A stretch of 64,000 bases of DNA from PNMQ01 sp964478775 (GCA_964478775.1 CAYZJC010000002.1:68941-132940); one strand, 5' to 3'; counted from the stretch's first letter, positions 7,849 to 17,149 are shown. The notes: generated by a model not told the origin, from the letters alone. A program made the numbers and translations.

Positions 7849-10800
7849 ATGAAAAAACTTGCTTTTGACCTGACCTTTCATGACCTTTACACCAGAGAAG
7901 GCATTGAACGTATCCAACAGATATTTATACGTTATCTAAAAGACACAGATGAAACACTTGGCCAAATTTACACGCACTATGTCAAGCAGCCCCAAGGTAT
8001 TACTGATAAGGCTTATAGTGACCTTATTCTTCATGTTTCCCCTATTGTAGAAGAATTTATTTGTGCTTTGTTTGGCAAAGAAAAACTTTCTAAAGTTTTG
8101 CAACAAACCTATTTAAATGCCAGCCTAATTGAACATATACGGCGCACGTTTGTACAAAGAATGGCCTTAAAGAATTTCCCAACCCTTGAAAGTCTAAGTG
8201 ACTTTGACGAGACTCAAACCCCTTTTCAAGGTATAAACACAGACTATGAATATGCGATCACACTGCAAAAGTGGCTTGAAGAACCAGAACTTTATTGTAA
8301 TGAATTAGGCGCTGCACAAAAATTTGCTGCATACCAAGTGCTTACTAATGAAGCACAGGCAACGTCGACGACTGCAATAACAGGCCAGCTTTCTCCCCTG
8401 TTTTGGCGACCACAAAAGGTGTTTTATGAAAATTTATTGCCATACATCTCAGTTGATAAGAGTCCCTATTTTTCAAATACATTACGCAGCAGAAACGGAT
8501 TTTCCCTCACAGACGAAGGTAATGGACAATCATATGCTTTAGCACACGCCAATTACTGCATACAATGCCACCACCAAGGAAAAGATTCTTGTTCTAAAGG
8601 ACTGTTGGCAAAGCAAGAGGCAGGCTTTCAAAAAACATCTTTAGGGGTTGACCTTAGTGGATGCCCGCTCGAGCAAAAAATTTCAGAAATGAATGAACTG
8701 ATTAGCAAGGGCTATAGCATTGCTGCGCTTGCCACAATTATGATAGATAACCCTATGTTGCCTGCAACGGGGCATCGTATCTGCAATGAATGTTCGAAGG
8801 CCTGCATTTATCAAAAACAAACCCCTATTGATATTCCCAGCATTGAAACACAAGTCTTAACTGATGTTCTCGATTTAGCTTATGGGTTTGAAATTTATAG
8901 CCTACTTTGTAAATGGAACCCCTTGGACATCAAAAGACCAACGGCAAAGCCTTCAACAGGAAAAAAGGTATTAGTTGTAGGTATGGGGCCTGCTGGCTTT
9001 ACGCTTGCGCATCACTTGTTAAATGACGGTCACTGTGTTGTTGGTGTGGATGGGTTGAAAATTGAACCTTTGTCAAGCCACCATAAAGAGATACGCCCTA
9101 TTATTAATTGGAAAAGTTTACATGAACCCCTTGACGCACGCATTCCTGCTGGCTTTGGCGGCGTCATGGAATATGGAATCACGTCACGCTATAATAAAAA
9201 CTTTTTAAAAGTCATTCGTCTGGTCTTAGAAAGACGAAACCATTTCTTGCTTCAAGGCAGTTTTCGCTTTGGTGGCACCATCACCATTGATGAAGCCTTA
9301 AAAGAATTTGACCATGTGGCTTTATGCACTGGTGCTGCAAACCCAGCGCACCTTGATATTGAAAATGGAACAGCAGGAGGAATCAGATCAGCCTCAGACT
9401 TTTTAATGTCATTACAACTTAATGGCGCCCATAGATCTTGGATGGCAAAAAACCTACAGCTGCGCTTGCCGGTGATCGTCGTTGGGGGCGGCCTTACAGC
9501 CATTGACACAGCAACAGAAGCCTTGGCTTACTATCCTATTCAAGTTAAAAATTTTAAAAATCGCTATGACATCTTAAAACAACACATTGGGGAAGACGCA
9601 TTAAGAAAGAACTGGTCAGCACTTGACCATGAAATTGCAGATGAATTTTTAGCCCATGCGACTTTATTTGAACAATGTGACCTACAGGAACCTACAAGTG
9701 TTCAAAGATGCGTACAAAGCCTTGGCGGCGTCACAATTGCATATAGAAAAGACTTAAACAATGCCCCTGCCTACAAGCTTAATCATGAAGAAATAGCAAA
9801 GGCATTAGAGGAAGGCATTTTCATTGAAGACAACTTTGCCCCAGTAAGTGCACAAGTTGACCAACAAGGCTGGATAACGGGCCTTACAGCACAAGATGGT
9901 ACGTTCAAAGCTTGCAAACAAGTGTTAGTCGCCATCGGGGTTAAGCCCAACACAAATATCAGGTATGACGAACCTGTCGCCCTTGAAAAAGACTACTTTA
10001 TTCCTTGTGATCGTTCAGGAAATCCACAACAGTGGACATCTTTAAAAGAGGGGGACCCCCATTTCTTTTTGTATAGACCAGAAAACACTTCCCAACAGGG
10101 GCGTTTAAGTTTCTTTGGTGATGTGCACCCAACCTATAAAGGCAATGTTGTAAAAGCGATGGCAAGTGCAAAACATGGCTACCCCTTGATTAGCAGCATC
10201 CTTATTCAACAAGACAATGACTTGTGTAACAAACATTTGTCAACGAATGCCTTCTTAGATCATTTCAAAACGTCGTGCACAGCAACCGTTGACACTATTA
10301 AAACCCTATTTCCTTCTTGTCATGAAATCACCATTCACGCCCCACGTGCAGCACAACAATTTCAATGTGGTCATTTATATAAACTTGAAAACTATGAAAC
10401 GTCTGCAAAAAGTATCAACATCTCCACACAAAAAGAATTACACTTTGCTATGGAAGGCATTGCACTTAATGCTGTTGAAGTTGACAAAGAAAAAGGCCTG
10501 CTGCAGTTTTTAGTGTATGAAGCCGGTGGGTCTTCCATGATGATGAACAACTTAAAAGAAGGTGATAACGTTTTGTTGATGGGGCCAACGGGCTCTCCTT
10601 TCAAGTTTCCAGCGCCTGGTTCACATATCTTATTAATAGCAACACATTTACATAGCGCCGTCTTTTGGCCCCTTGGTAAGGCGTTAATCAAACATGGGTG
10701 TCATGTCACGTGTATTGCAACCTTCAAGCGTCCAAGGGAACGCTTTCGCCCCCACAAGCTTTATCAAGCTGCCCATACCATTTTATGGTGCTATGAGGAA

Positions 10801-11265
10801 GCTATCATGAATGATGTAGATCAGGAAGAATTGCAAGATCACCGCCCACAAGACCTTTACTTCTTTGGTTCAATTGAAAAAGCCTTGCAGCACTATAAAG
10901 AAGAATTACAATTACACACCGTGAACCATGTCACAGCCCATGGGTCTAATGGGTTAAATATCACCATCGCCAACGCTTTAAAAGATGAATGGAAAAATTT
11001 GTTTAATGAGGACACCCCTATCAAGGGGGCTGTCAATGCCCCCATGCAATGCATGATGAAAGGCATATGCGCCCAGTGTGTACAAGTACACCATGATGAA
11101 GTAACAAACACCTCAACCTTATATTACACCTGTCAAGATTCCCACAAAAACATCAAGACAGCTGACTTTACTTACCTAGACCACAGAATGAAAAACAATA
11201 GTGTGCTTGAAAAAATTGCAAAACTTTGGGTGTTGTTTAACCAAGGAAGACTCAAACCCCAGTAA
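7849..11265 (+). CDS. GltD/NfnB-like flavoprotein fused to NfnA-like FNR/[2Fe-2S] module
   Basis: A 1138-residue cytosolic oxidoreductase. The N-terminal half resembles the small subunit of glutamate synthase and NfnB. Two Cys clusters (around residue 236, CIQCHHQGKDSC, and around residue 311, CNECSKAC) suit [4Fe-4S] centres. An FAD Rossmann motif (VVGMGPAGFTLA, about 376) and an NAD(P) motif (VVGGGLTAIDTA, about 544) follow. The C-terminal part resembles NfnA and the dihydroorotate dehydrogenase electron-transfer subunit: an FNR-type fold with LLMGPTGSPF, then a [2Fe-2S]-like cluster (CMMKGICAQC plus a later Cys, about 1066-1100). By analogy it could move electrons between NAD(H), NADP(H) and ferredoxin. 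Substrates are inferred only. Glutamate synthase function is unlikely because no gltB is nearby. Confidence 0.8.
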   Translation: MKKLAFDLTFHDLYTREGIERIQQIFIRYLKDTDETLGQIYTHYVKQPQGITDKAYSDLILHVSPIVEEFICALFGKEKLSKVLQQTYLNASLIEHIRRTFVQRMALKNFPTLESLSDFDETQTPFQGINTDYEYAITLQKWLEEPELYCNELGAAQKFAAYQVLTNEAQATSTTAITGQLSPLFWRPQKVFYENLLPYISVDKSPYFSNTLRSRNGFSLTDEGNGQSYALAHANYCIQCHHQGKDSCSKGLLAKQEAGFQKTSLGVDLSGCPLEQKISEMNELISKGYSIAALATIMIDNPMLPATGHRICNECSKACIYQKQTPIDIPSIETQVLTDVLDLAYGFEIYSLLCKWNPLDIKRPTAKPSTGKKVLVVGMGPAGFTLAHHLLNDGHCVVGVDGLKIEPLSSHHKEIRPIINWKSLHEPLDARIPAGFGGVMEYGITSRYNKNFLKVIRLVLERRNHFLLQGSFRFGGTITIDEALKEFDHVALCTGAANPAHLDIENGTAGGIRSASDFLMSLQLNGAHRSWMAKNLQLRLPVIVVGGGLTAIDTATEALAYYPIQVKNFKNRYDILKQHIGEDALRKNWSALDHEIADEFLAHATLFEQCDLQEPTSVQRCVQSLGGVTIAYRKDLNNAPAYKLNHEEIAKALEEGIFIEDNFAPVSAQVDQQGWITGLTAQDGTFKACKQVLVAIGVKPNTNIRYDEPVALEKDYFIPCDRSGNPQQWTSLKEGDPHFFLYRPENTSQQGRLSFFGDVHPTYKGNVVKAMASAKHGYPLISSILIQQDNDLCNKHLSTNAFLDHFKTSCTATVDTIKTLFPSCHEITIHAPRAAQQFQCGHLYKLENYETSAKSINISTQKELHFAMEGIALNAVEVDKEKGLLQFLVYEAGGSSMMMNNLKEGDNVLLMGPTGSPFKFPAPGSHILLIATHLHSAVFWPLGKALIKHGCHVTCIATFKRPRERFRPHKLYQAAHTILWCYEEAIMNDVDQEELQDHRPQDLYFFGSIEKALQHYKEELQLHTVNHVTAHGSNGLNITIANALKDEWKNLFNEDTPIKGAVNAPMQCMMKGICAQCVQVHHDEVTNTSTLYYTCQDSHKNIKTADFTYLDHRMKNNSVLEKIAKLWVLFNQGRLKPQ

Positions 11266-11353
11266 AATGACAGCGCGTTACAAAATGCATTAACGGTTTG
11301 TTTACAAGATGCAGATAAAATTAAAATAGAATTAATTTAAATTATTCTTTTGC

Positions 11354-12364
11354 ATGCCTATTTTTCGTTCTCACGCACGGTATTTTACCACTACATTTTC
11401 ATTACTGTTGCTATCAACGCAACTGAATGCCCTCATGGCAAATGAATTTCAATTTCCTAAAGCTGACCTTGCTTATAAATTAAACGAAATTGCTATTGAA
11501 GTATTGGACCAAGCACAAAATGAATATAATTATGATAAGCAAGTCTACCTAGACACAATGCAATTTATACAACACACCGTTGATAAACTCCTTAAAAAAT
11601 CTCGGCTTAACAGCGTTGCAGCTGACTATATTGTGCTCTCTCGTATGGAATATGATATGATGCAACATCAAGCTATTGCAATTGGGAAGATAGGTGAAAA
11701 TTTTGCCAATAAGCTGCAAGAAAGAAATGATCATGTACAAATCTATCAAGAACAAGAAAAAGAAATTAATACGCTTGAAATGCTTGATGCCTCTACAAAA
11801 GCAGACTACCAAAATAAAAATTTTATAAATGACCCATTACTAGATACAAATGACTTGAATGCAGCACGGTATGACGACTGGCGTGACAAATTAGTGGTGG
11901 CGGCAAAACCAGTAAAAGCCGTACCAGCTCCACCAGTGGTCAACCCAATTATTGCAAAGACAAAAACGCCTTATATAAAACCAGTAAAAAAGAAAAAGAA
12001 GAAAAAACACAAACCAAAGGGATTAGAAAAAGCAAGGAGCTTTATTGAAAAACCTTTTAAAAGCATAGCGAACATAGGAAGCAAAGCTATGGAACAAGCA
12101 AGTAAAGCAGTGAGCAATGTAACCGGTGCGATCTCTAATGCTACAAAAGCTACAACAAAGGCTATCACGGGTGCGGCTAAGGCCACAACCAAGGCAGTTA
12201 CAGGTGCTACAAAGACTACAACAAAACTGATAACCGGCGGCGTGAAAGCTGCAACAAAAGTTATTTCTACTGCAACAAAAGCCACAACTAAGGCTGTCAC
12301 CGGTGGTGTACAAGCCACAAAGAAAGTCGTCTCCAATACGATAGCCAGCACCAAAAAATGGTAA
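11354..12364 (+). CDS. Exported Lys-rich protein with 11-residue repeats, frameshifted near the 3' end
   Basis: No named family. The N-terminus (FTTTFSLLLLSTQLNALMA) looks like a signal peptide. A charged helical region (40-180) and a Pro-rich linker follow, then a run of seven lysines (about 212-218). The tail holds at least six tandem 11-residue units from about residue 262, pattern ATKATTKAVTG. Composition resembles histone H1-like tails, while the period recalls amphipathic 11-mer helices of LEA or synuclein type. The frame stops at 12364, just after an A6 tract (12353-12358). In the -1 frame the same repeats continue in register (KMVTKTSATTKKMISSTKKK...) to a TGA at 12460-12462, adding about 34 residues. 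One base is therefore missing, or slippage occurs. Confidence 0.7.
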   Translation: MPIFRSHARYFTTTFSLLLLSTQLNALMANEFQFPKADLAYKLNEIAIEVLDQAQNEYNYDKQVYLDTMQFIQHTVDKLLKKSRLNSVAADYIVLSRMEYDMMQHQAIAIGKIGENFANKLQERNDHVQIYQEQEKEINTLEMLDASTKADYQNKNFINDPLLDTNDLNAARYDDWRDKLVVAAKPVKAVPAPPVVNPIIAKTKTPYIKPVKKKKKKKHKPKGLEKARSFIEKPFKSIANIGSKAMEQASKAVSNVTGAISNATKATTKAITGAAKATTKAVTGATKTTTKLITGGVKAATKVISTATKATTKAVTGGVQATKKVVSNTIASTKKW

Positions 12365-12505
12365 CTAAAACAAGTGCCACTACAAAAAAAATGATATCAA
12401 GCACAAAAAAGAAAGTGTCTAGCGCAAAAAAGAAAATCAAAAAAACTTTTAAGAAGAAGTGAAAACTTTAAGGCTTTAAAAACACTCACTTCTTCCTCAC
12501 CCTAG

Positions 12506-12530
12506 TGGAAACTTTCACACTTGAATGGGC
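12506..12530 (+). repeat. 25-bp dispersed repeat, copy 1
   Basis: These 25 bases recur exactly, inverted, at 26764-26788. Looser similarity extends about 30 bases on the gene-proximal side (AAGGCTTTA ... CTTC ... CCTA). In both places the element lies within about 80 bases downstream of a stop codon and reads in the direction of the gene. Confidence 0.8.
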
Positions 12531-12543
12531 AGGGTATAAAATA

Positions 12544-12573
12544 TTTACTTCAAAATACAGAAAATGAAGTAAA
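12544..12573. promoter_or_regulatory. 9-bp palindrome upstream of the mreB promoter
   Basis: TTTACTTCA (12544-12552) and TGAAGTAAA (12565-12573) are perfect inverted arms around a 12-base A-rich loop, ending 16 bases before the predicted -35 box. There is no T-tract, so a terminator is less likely than an operator. The function is not known. Confidence 0.45.
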
Positions 12574-12588
12574 GAGGTGAATACCCCC

Positions 12589-12617
12589 TTGCATCTGTTC
12601 GATACAATGCGTAAAGT
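12589..12617 (+). promoter_or_regulatory. Candidate promoter of the mre operon
   Basis: TTGCAT (12589-12594), 17-base spacer, TAAAGT (12612-12617), about 50 bases upstream of the mreB start. The -35 is a 5 of 6 match near its core and the -10 is 4 of 6. Confidence 0.5.
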
Positions 12618-12668
12618 AAAGCAGTTTAAGATATTCTAATCCACATTTTATTTTTCAGGATGAAACTT

Positions 12669-13709
12669 ATGTTTGCGCGTTTAAAAGGGGCATTATCAGC
12701 CGATATGGCTATTGATTTAGGAACAGCTAATACCTTGGTCTATGTCAAGGGAAGGGGGATTGTACTTAATGAACCTTCAGTTGTGGCTATTGCAACTTAC
12801 AAAGGTAAAAAACATGTTTTGGCTGTGGGTGAAGAAGCAAAATTAATGGTGGGGCGAACCCCAGGCAATATACAGGCGATTCGACCACTTCGTGACGGAG
12901 TGATTGCTGACTTTGAAGTGGCGGAAGAAATGATTAAGCATTTTATTCGCAAAGTTCATAATAGACGTCGCTTTGCAGCACCGCAGATTATTGTATGTGT
13001 TCCTGCGGGGTCAACGGCTGTTGAAAGAAGAGCTATTCAAGAATCTGCTGAAAGCGCTGGTGGACGACGCGTATTTTTAATTGAAGAACCTATGGCTGCT
13101 GCAATTGGTGCGGGGCTACCTGTGACTGAACCTACAGGGTCAATGGTTGTAGATATTGGTGGGGGCACAACCGAAATTGCGGTTATTTCATTGGGTGGTA
13201 TTGTGTATGCGTGTTCAGTTCGCGTTGGCGGCGATAAGATGGATGAAGCCATCACTAACTACATTCGCCGCAACCATAACTTACTCATTGGTGAAACAAC
13301 AGCAGAACGGATTAAAAAAGAAATTGGGTCCGCCATCTTAACTGCTGACAGTTCATCTGTTAAAATGGGCATTAAAGGCCGAAGCCTTGTAACAGGGGTG
13401 CCAAAAGAAGTTGAAATTAACCAAGCACAAGTTGCTGAGTCTTTAAATGAAGTGGTGACGACAATTGCTGAGGGTGTTAAAACGGCTTTGGAAAACACAC
13501 CGCCAGAACTCTCTGCTGACATTGTGGATCGTGGTATTGTCATGACAGGCGGTGGGTCTTTGTTACAAAACCTCAACAAGGTGATTGCAGAAGTGACAGG
13601 TGTGCCTGTCTTTATTGCGGAAAATCCATTGAACTGCGTTGTGTTGGGTACAGGCAAGGCGCTTGAAGAAATGAAAGTGTTACGTGCTGTCCTTGTAAAT
13701 GCATACTAA
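12669..13709 (+). CDS. mreB: Rod-shape actin homologue MreB
   Basis: Actin-like ATPase that forms membrane-attached filaments guiding lateral wall synthesis. The start chosen is the ATG at 12669 (MFARLKGALSADMAIDLGTA), because AGGA at 12657-12660 is 8 bases upstream; an ATG at 12660 overlaps that site. The product is 346 residues. Actin-family motifs are visible: phosphate 1 (IDLGTANTLVYV), connect/phosphate 2 (VVDIGGGTTEIAVISLGG) and the adenosine motif (GIVMTGGGSLLQNL). First gene of mreBCD-mrdA-rodA. Confidence 0.97.
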   Translation: MFARLKGALSADMAIDLGTANTLVYVKGRGIVLNEPSVVAIATYKGKKHVLAVGEEAKLMVGRTPGNIQAIRPLRDGVIADFEVAEEMIKHFIRKVHNRRRFAAPQIIVCVPAGSTAVERRAIQESAESAGGRRVFLIEEPMAAAIGAGLPVTEPTGSMVVDIGGGTTEIAVISLGGIVYACSVRVGGDKMDEAITNYIRRNHNLLIGETTAERIKKEIGSAILTADSSSVKMGIKGRSLVTGVPKEVEINQAQVAESLNEVVTTIAEGVKTALENTPPELSADIVDRGIVMTGGGSLLQNLNKVIAEVTGVPVFIAENPLNCVVLGTGKALEEMKVLRAVLVNAY

Positions 13710-13759
13710 GTTTATTTGATAAGGTTCACACGAAACGGTGTAGATAAGGCTGTTGGACT

Positions 13760-14674
13760 ATGGCATGGTTAGATTTAAAGGCATCAGGGCTTAAGCGCCA
13801 AACCTTTTTCTGGTCAAAAATTGCGCCTAGTGTACAAATATTTTTTGGGTCTTTGCGTGCATTCTTTATTTATATTATTCTACTAATCATGTGTGTCATG
13901 TTGTTTACAATGACATCTTTAGATTCCATTAAGACGTGGTTTGTCATGACTGTACAAGATATCACAGCGCCAATTGTTCATGCTATGCATAATCCCTTTG
14001 AAAAATCACATCAAAATCAGAAGATCGATGAAATTTTGACTTCAACACAAGGCAATCAGTCAATGCAAGATGAAATTTTGGGCCTTAAGATGCAAAATGA
14101 CGTCTTACAAAGACAAAACAAGCAGCTAAAAGAACTACTGTTATTTCAAGAAACAAAGCCATTGAAGGAGGTGACAACGTCTGTATTAGCCATGCCGGAT
14201 GCTGACACGTTTCACTATGCACTTATTCGTATTTCAAATGCAACAATGGCAAAACATGTAGGGAAAGACAGTGCTATCGTTTCCTCTAAAGGGCTGGTTG
14301 GGCGCCTTGTAGATAAAGGAAATAAGGTTGCCCGTGTCATGTTGATAACGCATCCACTTTCAAGGACCCCTGTGCGTTGCAACCGAAATTCAATGCAGGC
14401 CATTGCAGCAGGGAAGGGGAATGCTTATCTTGAGATTACACATCTTCAAACCGTGCCTTTACAAGGAGAAAACTTAAGCGAACAAAGTTTAAAAGTAGGT
14501 GATGTCCTTGTCACATCTGGCTATGGGGGGGTGTACCCAGCTGATTTACCCGTTGGCAGAATAGTGAAAGTTGAACCTCTTGCAAGTGGTGGTGTTAAGG
14601 TTAGAATAAAACCATTTGTTGAAGTTCACACCCTTGAAGTTGCAGCGATGTTAGTGGGAGATGGTGAGCCGTGA
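13760..14674 (+). CDS. mreC: Rod-shape-determining protein MreC
   Basis: Inner-membrane protein with one N-terminal transmembrane helix (around residues 30-55), a coiled coil (about 95-130, QDEILGLKMQNDVLQRQNKQ) and the periplasmic beta-domain pair. The C-terminal region contains GDVLVTSGYGGVYPADLPVG, a signature MreC segment. It links MreB to PBP2 and RodA. The gene begins 50 bases after mreB, and its stop overlaps the mreD start by 4 bases (GTGA), indicating coupled translation. Confidence 0.95.
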   Translation: MAWLDLKASGLKRQTFFWSKIAPSVQIFFGSLRAFFIYIILLIMCVMLFTMTSLDSIKTWFVMTVQDITAPIVHAMHNPFEKSHQNQKIDEILTSTQGNQSMQDEILGLKMQNDVLQRQNKQLKELLLFQETKPLKEVTTSVLAMPDADTFHYALIRISNATMAKHVGKDSAIVSSKGLVGRLVDKGNKVARVMLITHPLSRTPVRCNRNSMQAIAAGKGNAYLEITHLQTVPLQGENLSEQSLKVGDVLVTSGYGGVYPADLPVGRIVKVEPLASGGVKVRIKPFVEVHTLEVAAMLVGDGEP

Positions 14675-15204
14675 CTTCCTTTGCAATAAAAAATGAAATT
14701 CCATTTGGGGTAAGGTTACAAAGACATTTAATGACGTTAATTGTTTTGCTTTCATTGTTTGTCTTTGTACACCTTAATCATGTGTTGCTTCCTATGATTA
14801 CAATTGATTTGTTTTTTTTGTATTTAGTCTATTTTATTTTTTTTGTCCCTCATTTGATTACGCCACTTCGTATTGTCTGTGTGGGGTTGGTGTTTGATGC
14901 TGTGTTTTTGAGCCCTTTAGGTGTGACTTCATTTATAAGTCTCATGACATTTGGTGTGTTAATGTTGAGGCGCCATGTTTGGCAGCACTTGAATGTATTG
15001 CAATTATGGCTACGTTTAGGGGCCATGTATGGGGCTGTGAGCATTGCAAAAGTACTAGGTCAATACCTAGTACAAGACTATGTTAAAAAGGATTTTTATT
15101 TCCTTCCTGTTGATTTTATTTACACAACAGCTTGTCTACCCTTTGTATTTCAGCTACTTCGTTACTTTTATTTAAAGACAATGGTTCATGCGCACGTTCA
15201 ATGA
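14671..15204 (+). CDS. mreD: Rod-shape-determining protein MreD
   Basis: 177-residue polytopic inner-membrane protein of the elongasome. Hydrophobic segments are seen around residues 20-65, 70-85, 95-115 and 140-165. Sequence conservation in this family is low, so the call rests mainly on size, hydrophobicity and its exact place between mreC and mrdA. It starts with GTG overlapping the mreC stop and overlaps mrdA by 17 bases. Confidence 0.88.
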   Translation: MTSFAIKNEIPFGVRLQRHLMTLIVLLSLFVFVHLNHVLLPMITIDLFFLYLVYFIFFVPHLITPLRIVCVGLVFDAVFLSPLGVTSFISLMTFGVLMLRRHVWQHLNVLQLWLRLGAMYGAVSIAKVLGQYLVQDYVKKDFYFLPVDFIYTTACLPFVFQLLRYFYLKTMVHAHVQ

Positions 15205-17149
15205 AAATGGTCTCTTTAGTCGTCGTATGTTTGTTCTACTGGGGTGCAAGACAGCATTGGTTTCAGCTCTGATAGGTCGCCTAGCTTACTTACAACTTTT
15301 TCAAGGTTCTCACTATAAACAATTGTCTGAAAAAAATCATCTACAGTCAAGGGTTGTAGAACCTTCACGTGGCTTAATTGTAGATAGATCTGGTATTGTT
15401 TTAGCCGGGCATAAAATTTCTTACCGTGTTTTTCTAGCACCTGAATTAGTGAGCAAACCTTTAAAACTGTTAGAAGATGTTGCCCCATATTTAGTAATGG
15501 AAAATGAAGAAATTGCCCAGTTAAAAGAAAAACATAAGAAGGCCAGACGTAAATGGTTGCTATTGCGAGAAGACTTGTCATGGAAAGAATTAGCCACACT
15601 GGAACTGCATGGACAAGACCTACAAGGGCTCGTGATAGAAAAAGGGGAAAAACGTCTTTATCCAAATTCCATCACCTTTTCACATGTCTTAGGGCATATG
15701 GGGGCCGTTACAACAGCAGAACAGGAAGTAGCAAACCTTGACCCTTTGTATATGCAGCCGGGGTTTAAAATTGGAAAAGCGGGTCTTGAAAAATATTACA
15801 ATGATAGGCTGATTGGTCAGGCAGGTTTTAGGCAAGTGTCTGTTGATGCTTATGGGCGCGTTAAGCAAACCTTAGATGGTATAGAACCCATTAAAGGGGA
15901 AAAGCTTCACTTGACGATAGATCATCACCTACAAAATGAAGTCCTTCAAATATTAGCAACGCACCCGAGTGCAACAGCTATAGTGATGGATGTGTACACC
16001 GGGGCTATTCTTTCAATGGTGTCACATCCCACCTTTGATAGTNNNNNNNNNNNNNNNNNNNNNNNNNNNNNNNNNNNNNNNNNNNNNNNNNNNNNNNNNN
16101 NNNNNNNNNNNNNNNNNNNNNNNNNNNNNNNNNNNNNNNNNNNNNNNNNNNNNNNNNNNNNNNNNNNNNNNNNNNNNNNNNNCGCTATCCCCAAAGACAT
16201 ATGGAAAGATGTTTCAACAAACCCATTACACCCTTTAATTAATAAGGCCATTCAAGGTCTTTATTCCCCAGGGTCATTATTTAAAATTGTTGTAAGCTTG
16301 GCTGCCCTTCAAGAAGGAGTGATTGATGCGCATACCACTTGTCATTGTCAAGGACACCATGACTTAAATGGTCACAGGTTCCATTGCTGGAATTGGAAAG
16401 TAGGTGGGCATGGAAGCCTTAATGTAAAACAAGCCTTAGAAAGGTCATGCGACGTTTTCTTTTACCAAGTTGCATTAAAACTGGGGGCTGAAAAAATTAG
16501 CCACTATGCGAAAATGCTGGGCTATGGTGACGTGACGCATATTGATTTACCCGGAGAAAAGAAGGGGCTGGTTCCTGACCCACAATGGAAAGTGTCTAAG
16601 AAGCGGGGTAAATGGAGCGCAGGTGACACCTTAAATTTGAGTATAGGCCAAGGTTTTATGCTTTCAACACCACTTCAAAACGCAAAGATGCTAGCTATGA
16701 TTGCAAATGGTATGCAGCCTTTAACGCCGCATCTGGTTGAGGGTAGTGCTCCCCCTAACACAAGTGATGCTCTTAACACAGATGTCCCCTTCATTGCTCA
16801 ATCCTATATAGACTTGATTTTAGAAGGTCTTTATGATGTTGTGAATACGCCAACAGGTACAGCTTATAATGCAAGACCTTTAAACCCCCATCACACGATG
16901 AGCGGTAAGACAGCCAGTACACAAGTAAGCCGCATTTCAATGCAACAACGTCAAGCTGGAACCCATAACCAACGTGAATGGGCACATAAAGAACATGCCA
17001 TGTTTGCAGGTCTCGTGCCAGCCCTGAACCCCCAATATGTCATTAGCGTCTTAGTTGAACATGGCGGCGGTGGGGCGAGGGTTGCAGCGCCTATAAGCCG
17101 TGACATTGCCCAAGCCCTGTATAAGCTTAAAATTGTGAGTGATGTATGA
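15188..17149 (+). CDS. mrdA: Penicillin-binding protein 2 (transpeptidase), contains an assembly gap
   Basis: Class B PBP that cross-links peptidoglycan during elongation with RodA. It has an N-terminal transmembrane anchor (about 14-34), the PBP dimerisation domain starting VVEPSRGLIVDRSG, and a transpeptidase domain with catalytic SxxK in SPGSLFK, SCD (ERSCDVFFYQ) and the KTG-equivalent SGKTAST. An N run at 16043-16182 falls between SHPTFDS and AIPKDIW. Relatives have only about 8-10 residues here, so the 47 unknown residues probably overstate the gap. The reading frame continues correctly across it. It overlaps mreD and, by 4 bases (ATGA), rodA. Confidence 0.95.
   Translation: MRTFNENGLFSRRMFVLLGCKTALVSALIGRLAYLQLFQGSHYKQLSEKNHLQSRVVEPSRGLIVDRSGIVLAGHKISYRVFLAPELVSKPLKLLEDVAPYLVMENEEIAQLKEKHKKARRKWLLLREDLSWKELATLELHGQDLQGLVIEKGEKRLYPNSITFSHVLGHMGAVTTAEQEVANLDPLYMQPGFKIGKAGLEKYYNDRLIGQAGFRQVSVDAYGRVKQTLDGIEPIKGEKLHLTIDHHLQNEVLQILATHPSATAIVMDVYTGAILSMVSHPTFDSXXXXXXXXXXXXXXXXXXXXXXXXXXXXXXXXXXXXXXXXXXXXXXXAIPKDIWKDVSTNPLHPLINKAIQGLYSPGSLFKIVVSLAALQEGVIDAHTTCHCQGHHDLNGHRFHCWNWKVGGHGSLNVKQALERSCDVFFYQVALKLGAEKISHYAKMLGYGDVTHIDLPGEKKGLVPDPQWKVSKKRGKWSAGDTLNLSIGQGFMLSTPLQNAKMLAMIANGMQPLTPHLVEGSAPPNTSDALNTDVPFIAQSYIDLILEGLYDVVNTPTGTAYNARPLNPHHTMSGKTASTQVSRISMQQRQAGTHNQREWAHKEHAMFAGLVPALNPQYVISVLVEHGGGGARVAAPISRDIAQALYKLKIVSDV
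16043..16182. other. Assembly gap (140 N) inside mrdA
   Basis: Unknown bases. Comparison with typical PBP2 spacing suggests that the true missing length is much shorter than 140 bases. Confidence 0.9.

Noticed and set aside
7849..11265. Glutamate synthase small subunit (gltD)
   Set aside because: The C-terminal FNR/[2Fe-2S] module and the absence of a gltB-like gene fit an Nfn-like electron-transfer enzyme better.
11971..12354. Two long minus-strand frames opposite the 11-mer repeats
   Set aside because: The repetitive composition of the real gene creates Val/Ala- or Cys-rich frames on the other strand; there is no start signal and no sense to the products.
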